From the NCBI GenBank assembly GCA_040757085.1, contig JBFLXJ010000018.1, positions 1-50,709 of the forward strand: DNA of 50,709 bases, read 5' to 3'. The notes under the pieces are model-generated. The model did no database searches. It worked only from the letters and a program-made list of their open reading frames with translations, and was not told the DNA's origin. Position 1 is the stretch's first letter, and every line of letters starts with the position of its first letter. A program made the translations under genes and the position numbers. Shown piece after piece: positions 1-7,992 of the stretch. The stretch comes from Bacillota bacterium (GTDB lineage Bacteria > Bacillota > Sulfobacillia > JACIYH01).

Positions 1-2
1 GT

Positions 3-1139
3 GCCCGGGAACAGGCCCGCCGGGCAGGCAAGAAGAGTGCCGTAGTGTTCATCGACGAATTGGAAGTTTTGGGGGGTAAGCGGGGCCGGTATTCCGCCCA
101 TCTGGAATATGACCAGACCCTTAATCAGTTGCTCGTGGAGATGGACGGTCTCTCCGTCGACGACGAGATACGCATCCTGCTGATAGGTGCGACCAACCGG
201 CCTGACCTGCTGGATCCGGCCCTGCTGCGCCCGGGGCGTTTCGACCGGGTGGTGCGGGTGGATCTGCCCGACCGGGACGGTCGCCTGCAAATCCTGAAGG
301 TGCACACGCGGGACAAGCCCCTGGCTCCCGACGTCAACCTGGAGGTTATCGCCCGGGAGACCATGGGATTTTCCGGTGCCCACCTGGAGAGCCTTGCCAA
401 TGAGGCTGCTATCCTGGCCATGCGCGAGGGATCCCAACAAGTCGAGCAGAGGCACCTGCGGGAAGCCATCGACAAGGTGATGATGGGGGAGAAAGTGGAC
501 CGCAAGCCCCGCCACAAGGAACTGTTCCGGGTGGCGGTGCACGAGGCCGGTCATGCCCTGGTGAGTGAATTGCTCACTCCCGGGTCGATATCTTCTCTCA
601 CCATCTCACCGCGGGGGAGTGCGCTCGGGTACGTGCGGCAGGCTCCCCAGGACGACTTTTACCTTTACTCGCGCAGCGAATTGGAGGAGCAGATCTGTGT
701 GCTGGTGGCCGGGGCCGTGGCAGAGGAACTGGTCCTGGGCGAACCCAGTACCGGGGCGGCAAACGACTACGATGCGGCGTGCCAGGCGGCCCGGCGCATG
801 GTGTATGCCGGTCTCTCCGTCCTGGGAGCAGTGGATCCCGACCTGGTGTCGGGCGACGCCGTGCAGCGGGCCATGTCCGATATCATGTCCCGCCAGAGGC
901 AGCGGGCGCAGGAACTGCTCGGCCCCAGGACCGAGGCCATTCGCCGCCTGGCGGAACGGGTGCTCGATTCGGAAACTCTCTCCGGTGAGGAGATCCGCGC
1001 CATCCTCGGATTCGGGAGCGCCGGGCAGCCCGGGCCGGCGGTGCGGAAGGTTCGCTTGGTCCGGCCCGTGCCCCTTCGCGGAGCAGGAATCCGGCCCCCC
1101 GGACAGAATTCTCCAGCCGAGGTGAAGAGGCCGGCTTGA
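3..1139 (+). CDS. FtsH-like AAA+ zinc metalloprotease (5' truncated by window edge)
   Basis: The reading frame is open from the first complete codon of the window, so the N-terminus and Walker A lie outside it. What remains starts just before the Walker B motif (VVFIDELE), followed by the second region of homology ([21 protein letters not shown], arginine finger region) and the AAA lid. Next comes an M41 peptidase domain with the zinc motif HEAGH and a downstream GAANDYD segment that should supply the third zinc ligand. FtsH-family proteases degrade membrane and short-lived proteins as hexamers. The C-terminal tail is Pro/Arg-rich and the spacing inside the peptidase domain differs from standard FtsH, so this may be a paralogue rather than the housekeeping enzyme. 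Its TGA stop overlaps the TTG start of cinA, so the two are probably cotranscribed. Confidence 0.9.
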   Translation, partial: AREQARRAGKKSAVVFIDELEVLGGKRGRYSAHLEYDQTLNQLLVEMDGLSVDDEIRILLIGATNRPDLLDPALLRPGRFDRVVRVDLPDRDGRLQILKVHTRDKPLAPDVNLEVIARETMGFSGAHLESLANEAAILAMREGSQQVEQRHLREAIDKVMMGEKVDRKPRHKELFRVAVHEAGHALVSELLTPGSISSLTISPRGSALGYVRQAPQDDFYLYSRSELEEQICVLVAGAVAEELVLGEPSTGAANDYDAACQAARRMVYAGLSVLGAVDPDLVSGDAVQRAMSDIMSRQRQRAQELLGPRTEAIRRLAERVLDSETLSGEEIRAILGFGSAGQPGPAVRKVRLVRPVPLRGAGIRPPGQNSPAEVKRPA

Positions 1140-2389
1140 TCGGGGAAATAGTGGCCGTGGGGACGGAAATCCTCCTGGGGGATATCGTAAACACCAACGC
1201 CCAGTTCCTGAGCCAGCGTCTGGCCGCCCTGGGCGTGGACGTGTATCACCAGGTGGCGGTGGGTGACAATCCCGGGCGCATGGCGGAAGTGTTCCGGAAG
1301 GCGCTGGAGCGTGCCAACCTGGTGGTGGTGACCGGCGGGCTGGGTCCCACCGAGGATGACCTGAGCAAAGAAGTGATGGCGCAGGTCCTCGGCCGGCCCC
1401 TGGAGTTCGACCCGGAGGTCATGGCGGAAATCGAGGGTTTCTTCCGCCGGCGGGGGAGACCTCTCACCCCGAACGCCCGCAAGCAGGCCCTGGTTCCCCG
1501 CGGGGCCAGGATACTCCCCAATCCGGTGGGCACGGCCCCGGGCTTGTTCCTGGAGGAGGCAGGGAAAGTGGTGGTGCTCCTGCCCGGGCCGCCGGGAGAG
1601 CTCTCTGCTATCTGGGACCGGTATGCCGAGCCCATCCTGCGGGAACGGGGGGCGGGAGGGCAGGTCATCCTGAGCCGCACCCTCAAGGTGTGCGCCATGG
1701 GGGAAGCACAGGTGGCGCACCTGGTACAGGACCTGTTCGCTTGGGACAATCCCACCGTGGCACCGTACGCCAAACCGGGAGAGGTTCACCTGCGGGTTAC
1801 GGCGAAAGCGTCGGGTCCCGAGCAGGCCCGGGCCCTCATCGCCCCCGTGGAAGACGAAATCCGGCGACGGCTGGGGTGGCGGGTGTTCGGGGCGGACCGG
1901 GAAACTCTGGCCCAGGCAGTGGGGGAGAAGCTGGCGGCGCGGGGCCTTACCCTGGCGGTGGCGGAGAGCTGCACGGGTGGCATGCTGGGCGCCAGGATCA
2001 CCTCCGTGCCCGGATCCTCCCGCTATTTCCTGGGAGGGATTATCTCCTACGCCAATGAGGTGAAGGAATCCGAGCTGGGCGTCCCCGCTCGCCTCATCCA
2101 GCAGCTGGGGGCGGTGTCGGAGCAGGTGGCGGGGGCCATGGCGCAGGGTGTGCGGGCCAGGCTGGGGGCCGATCTGGCCCTGGCCGTCTCGGGAGTGGCG
2201 GGACCGGGAGGGGGCAAGCCTGGTAAGCCGGTGGGAACGGTGTGCTTTGCCCTGGCCGGGCCGGAAGGCGTGTTCACGTGGTCGGATTTCCTCCGGGGGG
2301 ACCGGGAGGAAGTGCGGCAGCGTGCCTGTCAGGTTGCCCTCACCACCCTGTACCGTTACCTGGTCACCGGCAGTCCCGGGGGGGAATAG
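1136..2389 (+). CDS. cinA: CinA: competence/damage-inducible protein, nicotinamide-nucleotide amidase
   Basis: A 417-residue protein with the full two-domain CinA layout. The N-terminal MoaB/MogA-like domain (about residues 1-170) starts IGEIVAVGTEILLGDIVNTN and contains GGLGPTEDD. The C-terminal PncC-type domain (about 255-410) has AVAESCTGGMLGARIT and VSGVAGPGGG, with the nucleophilic Ser of ESCTGG. PncC hydrolyses nicotinamide mononucleotide, recycling the pyridine nucleotide released by DNA ligase; the N-terminal domain may add ADP-ribose pyrophosphatase activity. The start is TTG, overlapping the preceding stop by 3 bases. Position just upstream of recA is the classic Firmicutes arrangement. 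Confidence 0.96.
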   Translation: MIGEIVAVGTEILLGDIVNTNAQFLSQRLAALGVDVYHQVAVGDNPGRMAEVFRKALERANLVVVTGGLGPTEDDLSKEVMAQVLGRPLEFDPEVMAEIEGFFRRRGRPLTPNARKQALVPRGARILPNPVGTAPGLFLEEAGKVVVLLPGPPGELSAIWDRYAEPILRERGAGGQVILSRTLKVCAMGEAQVAHLVQDLFAWDNPTVAPYAKPGEVHLRVTAKASGPEQARALIAPVEDEIRRRLGWRVFGADRETLAQAVGEKLAARGLTLAVAESCTGGMLGARITSVPGSSRYFLGGIISYANEVKESELGVPARLIQQLGAVSEQVAGAMAQGVRARLGADLALAVSGVAGPGGGKPGKPVGTVCFALAGPEGVFTWSDFLRGDREEVRQRACQVALTTLYRYLVTGSPGGE

Positions 2390-2391
2390 GG

Positions 2392-2946
2392 TTGAGGCTT
2401 TTCGTGGCTGTGGAACTGCCTGCCTCCGTGCGGCAGGCCCTGGGTGAACTGGTGCGGTACCTGGGCAGTTCCCGGGCGGACGTCAAGTGGGTGGAGGAAG
2501 AGAACTTCCACCTCACCCTTAAATTCCTGGGGGAAGTGGACGCTTCCCGGCTCCCCCATCTGGGGGAGGCGTTGGGCCGGGCGGCGCGGGGCGTGGCCCC
2601 CTTTGATTTTCAGGCAACGGGGACGGGGGCGTTTCCCTCCCGCCGTCGCCCCAAGGTGATCTGGGTGGGCGTGGGCCGGGGAGCAGCGGAACTGGGGCAC
2701 CTGGCCGGCAGGGTGGATGCGGAACTCGCCCACCTGGGATTTCCCCGGGAGAACAGACCGTTCTCGCCCCACCTTACCGTGGGCCGCGTGCGTTCGCCCC
2801 ATCGCCTGGACGACCTGGTGAGGATGCTGGAGCAGGCCAGCTTCGCCACCCGGGACGTTGCGGTGAACGAGATCGTGCTTTTCCAGAGCGTGTTGGGTCG
2901 TGGCGGCCCGGTTTACACCCCGCTTGCCCATTTTCCGCTCGGGTAG
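2392..2946 (+). CDS. thpR: RNA 2',3'-cyclic phosphodiesterase / 2'-5' RNA ligase (ThpR, LigT family)
   Basis: A 184-residue protein of the 2H phosphoesterase superfamily. Both signature tetrapeptides are visible: HLTLKF near residue 40 and HLTVGR near residue 127. They supply the two catalytic histidines. The N-terminus LRLFVAVELP is typical of the family, which fixes the TTG start at 2392, two bases after the cinA stop; the frame is open further upstream but that part only antisenses family expectations. The enzyme opens 2',3'-cyclic phosphates on RNA and can run the reverse ligation in vitro. The gene is the third member of the ftsH-like/cinA/thpR run and ends about 140 bases before recA. 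Confidence 0.93.
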   Translation: MRLFVAVELPASVRQALGELVRYLGSSRADVKWVEEENFHLTLKFLGEVDASRLPHLGEALGRAARGVAPFDFQATGTGAFPSRRRPKVIWVGVGRGAAELGHLAGRVDAELAHLGFPRENRPFSPHLTVGRVRSPHRLDDLVRMLEQASFATRDVAVNEIVLFQSVLGRGGPVYTPLAHFPLG

Positions 2947-3013
2947 TGCTTGCTGGGCCAAGGGGCGCTGCCTGTGGGGAGGAGATGGCGGGTCGGCGGG
3001 CTGCCCCGGGTGC

Positions 3014-3043
3014 TTGTCCCCCTCACGGACAGGATGATATACT
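3014..3043 (+). promoter_or_regulatory. Candidate recA promoter (extended -10)
   Basis: TTGTCC at 3014-3019, an 18-base spacer, then TATACT at 3038-3043 preceded by TGA, which makes an extended -10 (TGnTATACT). It lies about 40 bases upstream of the recA ribosome binding site. No obvious Gram-positive LexA box (GAAC-N4-GTTC) was seen nearby, so SOS control is not evident by eye. Confidence 0.55.
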
Positions 3044-3084
3044 CAGCAGAGGAAGCGGCTCCCGACCAGGAAGGAGGGGACCGC

Positions 3085-4107
3085 ATGGATAAAGACAAGG
3101 CTCTGGAGATGGCCCTTTCCCAGATCGAAAGGCAGTTCGGGAAAGGGTCTATCATGCGTTTGGGAGAGGCGACGGCCCGCATGCAGGTGGACGTGATCCC
3201 CACGGGTTCCCTGGCCCTGGACCTGGCCCTGGGGATCGGCGGGATACCGCGGGGGCGGGTGGTGGAGATTTACGGCCCGGAGGCGTCGGGTAAGACCACA
3301 GTGGCCCTCCACATCATCGCCGAGGCCCAGAAGATGGGAGGAGTGGCGGCATTCATCGATGCCGAGCACGCGCTCGACCCGGTGTACGCGCGCCGGGTGG
3401 GGGTAGACGTCGACAACCTCCTCATTTCTCAACCGGATACAGGGGAGCAGGCCCTCGAGATCGCCGAGGCTCTCGTCCGCAGCGGGGCCGTGGACGTGGT
3501 GGTGGTGGACTCGGTGGCGGCCCTGGTGCCGCGGGCAGAACTGGAAGGCGAGATGGGCGACTCCCACGTGGGACTGCAGGCCCGGTTGATGTCCCAGGCC
3601 CTGCGCAAGCTGGCCGGTGCTATATCCAAGACCAGGTGCGTGGCGGTCTTCATCAACCAGTTGCGGGAGAAAGTGGGGGTGATGTTCGGTAACCCCGAGG
3701 TTACCCCCGGAGGCAGGGCCCTCAAGTTTTACGCTTCCATCCGCCTGGAGGTACGCAAGCAGGAGGCCATCAAGCACGGTACGGAAGTGATCGGGTCCCG
3801 GACCAGGGTGAAGGTGGTCAAGAACAAGCTGGCTCCTCCCTTCCGGCAGGCCGATTTCGACATCATTTACGGACAGGGTATTTCCCGGGAGGGTGGCATA
3901 CTCGACGTGGGTGTGGACGTGGGCGTGTTGCAGAAGGTGGGCACCTGGTACAATTTCGGGGATGTCCGCCTGGGGCAGGGCCGGGAAAACGCCCGCGATT
4001 ACCTGCGTTCGCACCCGGAAACGGCGGCGGAGATAGAGCGAAAGGTGCGGGAAGCCCTCAGTCTGGGGACCGTGAAGATGGCGGCAGCCAGTGATGACGA
4101 CGCCTAG
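3085..4107 (+). CDS. recA: RecA recombinase
   Basis: A 340-residue protein matching RecA throughout: [11 protein letters not shown] start, SIMRLGE, Walker [10 protein letters not shown] near residue 64, DAEHALDP, the Walker B-type [12 protein letters not shown], the L2/central block with [16 protein letters not shown] and [12 protein letters not shown], and a short acidic tail (SDDDA). It polymerises on single-stranded DNA, drives strand exchange, and activates LexA/UmuD-type self-cleavage. The ATG at 3085 is supported by AAGGAGGGG at 3071-3079; the frame is open further upstream without similarity to RecA. recX overlaps its 3' end. Confidence 0.98.
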   Translation: MDKDKALEMALSQIERQFGKGSIMRLGEATARMQVDVIPTGSLALDLALGIGGIPRGRVVEIYGPEASGKTTVALHIIAEAQKMGGVAAFIDAEHALDPVYARRVGVDVDNLLISQPDTGEQALEIAEALVRSGAVDVVVVDSVAALVPRAELEGEMGDSHVGLQARLMSQALRKLAGAISKTRCVAVFINQLREKVGVMFGNPEVTPGGRALKFYASIRLEVRKQEAIKHGTEVIGSRTRVKVVKNKLAPPFRQADFDIIYGQGISREGGILDVGVDVGVLQKVGTWYNFGDVRLGQGRENARDYLRSHPETAAEIERKVREALSLGTVKMAAASDDDA

Positions 4108-4708
4108 CCGCGGCACTGGGGGCCGGGGCGCACCCGGCGGGCCAGAGGCTGCCCGGGAGTGTGCCCTGCGGCTTCTGGCGCGTCCGCGGACGGAACACCA
4201 GATCAGGATGGCCCTGACCCGGCGCGGCTACGACGCGTCAGTGCAGGAAGAGGTGGTGACGCGCCTGCGTGAGCTGGGACTGCTGGACGACCTGGCCTAC
4301 GCCCGCGCGTACATACAGGAAGCCCTGGTGTATCGCCCCATGGGTAAAAGGGCGCTGGCGGACAGGCTCGCCCGCCGGGGAGTGAGCCGCGAGCACATCC
4401 GTCAGGCCCTGGCCGAGTTGGCCGGGAGCGCAGGGACGGTGGGGGTGACCGGGCCTGCCGGGGGGGCGGGTGCTGCGGCGGAGCCGGGCGGGCAAGCGGA
4501 AGAGCCGGGCAGCGGGCAGGTAGATCCGGAAAGGCTGGCGGCCCGGCGGGCGGCCCAGGCCTGGCTCCGGCGTAACCGGCAGCGCGTCGACCCGGCTCGC
4601 CTCCAGGCCCATCTGCTCAGGCGGGGTTTCGAGTGGGAACTGGCGAGCCAAGTGACCAGGGAGGTCCTGGGCGAGGAGGCTGAGGATGCGATTTCTGGTG
4701 GTTGCTGA
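4094..4708 (+). CDS. recX: RecX: modulator of RecA
   Basis: About 204 residues with RecX three-helix repeats: [20 protein letters not shown], then the [18 protein letters not shown] block, a [15 protein letters not shown] repeat and a C-terminal repeat ([25 protein letters not shown]). RecX caps or disassembles RecA filaments. The ATG at 4094 (or GTG at 4091) overlaps recA by 14-17 bases, as expected for coupled translation. Between the second and third repeats is a low-complexity Gly/Ala/Pro/Glu insert of roughly 40 residues (about 4420-4535), which is unusual for the family and probably a flexible linker. Confidence 0.9.
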   Translation: MTTPSRGTGGRGAPGGPEAARECALRLLARPRTEHQIRMALTRRGYDASVQEEVVTRLRELGLLDDLAYARAYIQEALVYRPMGKRALADRLARRGVSREHIRQALAELAGSAGTVGVTGPAGGAGAAAEPGGQAEEPGSGQVDPERLAARRAAQAWLRRNRQRVDPARLQAHLLRRGFEWELASQVTREVLGEEAEDAISGGC

Positions 4709-5696
4709 CTCCCACCTGAGGGGGACATCTCCTCAGGGGCGCCGGGACGATTTCTTCGCCACCTGCCGGGCCAAGCTGGAGGAAGTGGTGGAGCTCACCG
4801 AGAGCCTGCAGGTGGATGCCCTCCTCCACCTGGGGGACCTGTTCGATCGCCCCGACCTGGCCCCCGGGGTCGTGCGCGAATTCGTGCTGGTGCTTCGTCG
4901 CTGCCGGGTGCCCATCTACGGGATCGTGGGAAACCACGACGTGTACGGGCACAACCCCGAGAGCCTGCCCCGCACATTGCTCGGCCTGGTGGAGGCCCTG
5001 GGGGGCATCAGGCTTATCGGGCGGGGTGAGGTGGTGTGGCTGGGCGGAGGTGGCAGGCCCGTAGTGCAGTTGACGGGTGCGCCCTTCCGCTACGACATCG
5101 ACAGCGGCGACGGGGAGGATTACGTGGTGAAGAAGGATGCCCGCGCCGACGTGGCTATCCACATGGCCCATGGCATGCTGCTTGAGAAGCCATGGGTGCC
5201 GGGGCTCGATTACGTACTGATCGATCGGGTGGCTCCGCAGACCGAGGCCGACCTCACCCTGGTGGGCCATTACCACCTGGGGTATTCCCGCCTCCCCCTG
5301 GAGCCGGTGCCGGGGCGCCTGTTCGTCAACCCGGGAGCAATGGTGCGGCTGGAGGCCACCCTGCCCGAGGTCGCCCGCCGCCCGCAGGTGGTGCTGGTGG
5401 AGGTGGACGGGGGAGGCATCGCCGTGCGTGGCATACCCCTGCGCAGTGCACCCCCCGGGGACGAGGTTCTGGATCGCTCGCTCATTGAAGCGGCGGCCTA
5501 CCGGGAAGCCCAACTGGCCGACTTCATCCAGCGGGTGAGGGAGGCCTGGGACGGACGTCACCTGTACAACGTGGAGGACATGGTGGCGGCCATCGCCAGC
5601 GGACAGGGGTATCCCGAAGAGGTGAAGGTTGAGGCCCTGCGCCGCGTCGGGATGGCCCGGGAACGGCTGGCCGGCGGGGGCGGGTGGGAACAATGA
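4686..5696 (+). CDS. Calcineurin-like metallophosphoesterase, Mre11/SbcD-like nuclease
   Basis: A 336-residue protein with the ordered metallophosphoesterase motifs: [11 protein letters not shown] (D-x-H), LLHLGDLFDRP (GD), YGIVGNHDVYG (GNHD), then VAIHMAHGM and LVGHYHLGY near residue 200. These give the two-metal site. The family contains SbcD/Mre11 nucleases, which act with an SMC-type ATPase partner. The three genes immediately downstream together encode such a partner, which supports a nuclease role. The ATG at 4686 overlaps recX by 23 bases, and its own stop overlaps the next start (ATGA). The C-terminus (after about 270) resembles a capping domain. It lacks enough visible similarity to name it sbcD with certainty. 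Confidence 0.85.
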   Translation: MRFLVVADSHLRGTSPQGRRDDFFATCRAKLEEVVELTESLQVDALLHLGDLFDRPDLAPGVVREFVLVLRRCRVPIYGIVGNHDVYGHNPESLPRTLLGLVEALGGIRLIGRGEVVWLGGGGRPVVQLTGAPFRYDIDSGDGEDYVVKKDARADVAIHMAHGMLLEKPWVPGLDYVLIDRVAPQTEADLTLVGHYHLGYSRLPLEPVPGRLFVNPGAMVRLEATLPEVARRPQVVLVEVDGGGIAVRGIPLRSAPPGDEVLDRSLIEAAAYREAQLADFIQRVREAWDGRHLYNVEDMVAAIASGQGYPEEVKVEALRRVGMARERLAGGGGWEQ

Positions 5697-6865
5697 AGTA
5701 CATAACCAGCCTCGAATTGGATAATTTCCAGTGCCACGCCCGCACCCGTCTCGCCTTCAGCCCCGGGCTGAACGTGATCGTGGGGCCTTCGGACCAGGGT
5801 AAGACCGCCATCATCAGGGCCCTCCGCTGGGTCCTGTATAACGAGCCGCGGGGGAGCGACTTCGTGCGGGTGGGGGCCGATACCTGCCGGGTCGCGGTCA
5901 GCTTCGATGACGGCACCCGCATCGTGCGGGAGAAGGGACCCCGTACCAACCGCTACGTCCTGTACAGGGACGGCGAGGAGCAGGTTTTCGAGGCGGTGGG
6001 CTGGGGAGTACCGCCCCAGGTTCTGGCGGCCCACGGTATGGCAGCCCTGCAGCTGGATGCCGATACGGGGATCTTCTTGAACATGGGTGGCCAGCTCGAG
6101 GGCCCCTTTCTCCTGGAGGCATCGGGCACCCTGCGGGCTAAGGCGATCAGCCAGGTGATCGGTGCCCACATCATCGATGCCGCCATCCGCGACGTACTGA
6201 ATGACGAGGGCCGGGCAGCCCGAGACGAAGCCCAGTTGAGCCGCGACATCGCCGAGTGGGAAGAGAAACTGGCAGAGTTTGCCGATCTGCCCGCCCAGGA
6301 AGAGGCCCTGCAGCGAGCTGAGCAGGTGCTGGCGCAGGCGCACGAGGTGCGCCAGCGGGTGCAACGGCTGCTCGAGCTGAAGCAGAAGTGGGTGCGGGCC
6401 AGGGAAGAGGCGGCCAGACTGGGCCGGGTGGTGGCACGCCTGGAAGGCCTTCCCCGGGCAGAAAGAGCGCTGGGGTACGCCGACGTCCTCATGGAGCGGT
6501 ACGCCCGGCTGCGCCAGCTGGCGGCCCGCTGGCGCGAGACCACCTCCCGCAGGGCAGAATGGGAGCGGGTGGCGGCGCGGTTGGCAGATACTCCCCGGGC
6601 GGAAAAACTCCTGGAGTGGGCGGGGGACCTGGCGGCCCGGTGGCAGAAGCTGCGGGACATGCAGTTGCGCCTGGCACGGGCCCGGGAGCGCATAGGCCAG
6701 GCTACGCGGGAACGGGATCAGGCTGGCCTCCAGGAACAGGATCTCAGGGCTCGCTACGGCCAGCTGCTGGTCCGTCTGGGGAAGTGCCCCACGTGCGGCG
6801 CACCAATCACGCCGGCCCAGGTTCCCACCATTCTCGCGGACATGTTCGAAGAGGGGAGGAGGTAG
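5693..6865 (+). CDS. Rad50/SbcC-like ATPase, N-terminal half with zinc-hook-like CxxC
   Basis: A 390-residue protein that reads as the N-terminal half of an SMC/Rad50 ATPase. It has YITSLELDNFQCHARTRLAF, then Walker A GPSDQGKTA near residue 31 and a Q-loop region. A long heptad-rich coiled coil rich in Glu, Ala and Arg follows (about 175-360), ending in CPTCGAPITP near residue 365. In Rad50/SbcC a CxxC of this kind sits at the tip of the coil and dimerises through zinc. Here the polypeptide stops shortly after it, so no returning coil and no Walker B are present in this gene. The start ATG at 5693 overlaps the upstream phosphoesterase stop; the coiled-coil genes at 6867 and 7157 follow directly. 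Confidence 0.85.
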   Translation: MKYITSLELDNFQCHARTRLAFSPGLNVIVGPSDQGKTAIIRALRWVLYNEPRGSDFVRVGADTCRVAVSFDDGTRIVREKGPRTNRYVLYRDGEEQVFEAVGWGVPPQVLAAHGMAALQLDADTGIFLNMGGQLEGPFLLEASGTLRAKAISQVIGAHIIDAAIRDVLNDEGRAARDEAQLSRDIAEWEEKLAEFADLPAQEEALQRAEQVLAQAHEVRQRVQRLLELKQKWVRAREEAARLGRVVARLEGLPRAERALGYADVLMERYARLRQLAARWRETTSRRAEWERVAARLADTPRAEKLLEWAGDLAARWQKLRDMQLRLARARERIGQATRERDQAGLQEQDLRARYGQLLVRLGKCPTCGAPITPAQVPTILADMFEEGRR

Positions 6866-6866
6866 C

Positions 6867-7118
6867 TTGAACCTGGAGGGCGAGCTGGCCAGGCTCAAAC
6901 AGCAACTGCAAAACGCCAGGACATTGAGGGCGAAGGCCGAGGGCCAACTGGAAGCCCTGGAGCAAGATAAGCAACGTATCCTGGCGGAGATGGCCGAACT
7001 CGGGGTGTCCCCGGAGAGCCTGGATGACGAGGTGGCCCGGATGGAAAAGGAGATCGCGGACCTCCTGGAACAGGCCCGGAGTCTCATCCCGCGGGAACTC
7101 CTGACCGGGTCGGGCTAG
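6867..7118 (+). CDS. Small coiled-coil protein between two halves of a Rad50-like ATPase
   Basis: An 83-residue protein starting with TTG one base after the previous stop. It consists almost wholly of heptads (LEGELARLKQQLQNARTL, AEGQLEALEQDKQRILAEM, DDEVARMEKEIADLLEQA), so one long helix pair or coiled coil is predicted. In an intact SbcC/Rad50 this would correspond to a piece of the arm next to the zinc hook. No catalytic motif is visible. It could bridge the N- and C-terminal ATPase halves or be a remnant of a split gene. The coding frame is clean, and the close spacing argues that it is expressed. Confidence 0.7.
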   Translation: MNLEGELARLKQQLQNARTLRAKAEGQLEALEQDKQRILAEMAELGVSPESLDDEVARMEKEIADLLEQARSLIPRELLTGSG

Positions 7119-7156
7119 GGCGGGGCAGCCAAGACCGAGCAGGTAGGGATGACAAA

Positions 7157-7822
7157 GTGGTGACGGCAACGGAGCTGGAAGTGCAAAGCCTGGTGGCCCG
7201 GGCGCGCCAGGTGCTGGAACAACGGCGGGGCAGGCGCGAGCAGCTGCAGGAGCAGCTGGCCCGCCTGCGGAAGAGCCTGGCGGAAAGACAAAGGGACAGG
7301 CAGTTGTACGGCCAGGTGGCGGCTCTGCTGCGCACGGTGGCCGAGCATGCCCGCCGGGATGCCCGCGAGCAGGTGGAGATGCTGGTTACCGATGCCCTGC
7401 GCTACGTGTTCGGCCCCCACCTGGAATTTCAGGTGGTGACCCAGGAACGGGCGGGCAGGTCGGAAGCCGAGTTCTATGTGGTATCCAGTTACGGCACCCA
7501 CCGGGTGCAGACCAGGCCGCAGGATGCCCGCGGGGGCGGAGTGGTTGACGTAGTTTCTCTCGCCCTGCGAGCGGCGCTGCTGCTCCTGGCCCGGCCGCCC
7601 CTGGCGGGGCCGATGGTGCTGGACGAGCCGGCCAAGCACGTCTCCGAGGAGTACATTGCCCGGGTGGCATCGTTCCTCAAGGAGACGAGTTCTTCTTTTG
7701 GACGCCAGGTGATCATGGTCACTCACAACCAGCACCTGGCCCAGACGGGAGACAAGGCCTACCTGGTGGAAATGAAGGAGGGCGTTTCCCGAGTGCGGGA
7801 GCTGGCCGTATCCTTGACATAG
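7157..7822 (+). CDS. Rad50/SbcC-like ATPase, C-terminal half (Walker B, H-loop)
   Basis: A 221-residue protein that supplies the half missing from the gene at 5693. It opens with a coiled coil (about 10-70), then AEFYVVSSYG, a degenerate ABC signature (DARGGGVVDVVSLALR near residue 124), Walker B GPMVLDEP near residue 152 with the catalytic Glu, a D-loop-like AKHVSEEY, and the switch His in VTHNQHLA near residue 189. The two halves should associate to form a working nucleotide site. It starts at GTG 7157 or 7160, about 40 bases after the small coiled-coil gene. Its 3' end contains a strong promoter for the downstream rny region. Confidence 0.82.
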   Translation: MVTATELEVQSLVARARQVLEQRRGRREQLQEQLARLRKSLAERQRDRQLYGQVAALLRTVAEHARRDAREQVEMLVTDALRYVFGPHLEFQVVTQERAGRSEAEFYVVSSYGTHRVQTRPQDARGGGVVDVVSLALRAALLLLARPPLAGPMVLDEPAKHVSEEYIARVASFLKETSSSFGRQVIMVTHNQHLAQTGDKAYLVEMKEGVSRVRELAVSLT

Positions 7823-7842
7823 GAAAGGAAAATAGCTAGAAT
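7814..7842 (+). promoter_or_regulatory. Near-consensus sigma-A type promoter upstream of rny
   Basis: TTGACA at 7814-7819 and TAGAAT at 7837-7842 with a 17-base spacer: a perfect -35 and a 5/6 -10. It overlaps the last codons of the upstream ATPase gene. Transcription would start near 7849 and leave an untranslated leader of about 145 bases before rny. Confidence 0.75.
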
Positions 7843-7940
7843 TCCTACGGATGGGAGCGCAGACTACCGCTGTTTATCGATAGAGTATCCGGCATCCGGC
7901 GTGTGGGCAAAGGGACGCATCGGTAGGCATGTGGTAATCT

Positions 7941-7966
7941 GGCCGGAGGCTTCCTTCCGGCCTTTG
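7941..7966 (+). terminator. Hairpin in the rny leader, terminator- or attenuator-like
   Basis: Arms 7941-7949 and 7954-7962 (GGCCGGAGG / CTTCCGGCC, one G-U pair) with a CTTC loop, followed by TTTGT. It sits about 90 bases downstream of the predicted transcription start and just before the rny ribosome binding site. It could end a small RNA, attenuate rny, or act as a 5' stabilising structure. The U-run is short, so termination is uncertain. Confidence 0.45.
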
Positions 7967-7992
7967 TGCATATGCCCAGAGGGGAGGTGACG

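Noticed and set aside
2950-3084. An N-terminally extended recA starting near 2950
   Set aside because: The extension shows no similarity to RecA, spans the promoter candidate, and the ATG at 3085 has a strong ribosome binding site.
2947-3084. LexA (SOS) box upstream of recA
   Set aside because: No GAAC-N4-GTTC or close variant was found by eye, so no SOS operator is claimed.
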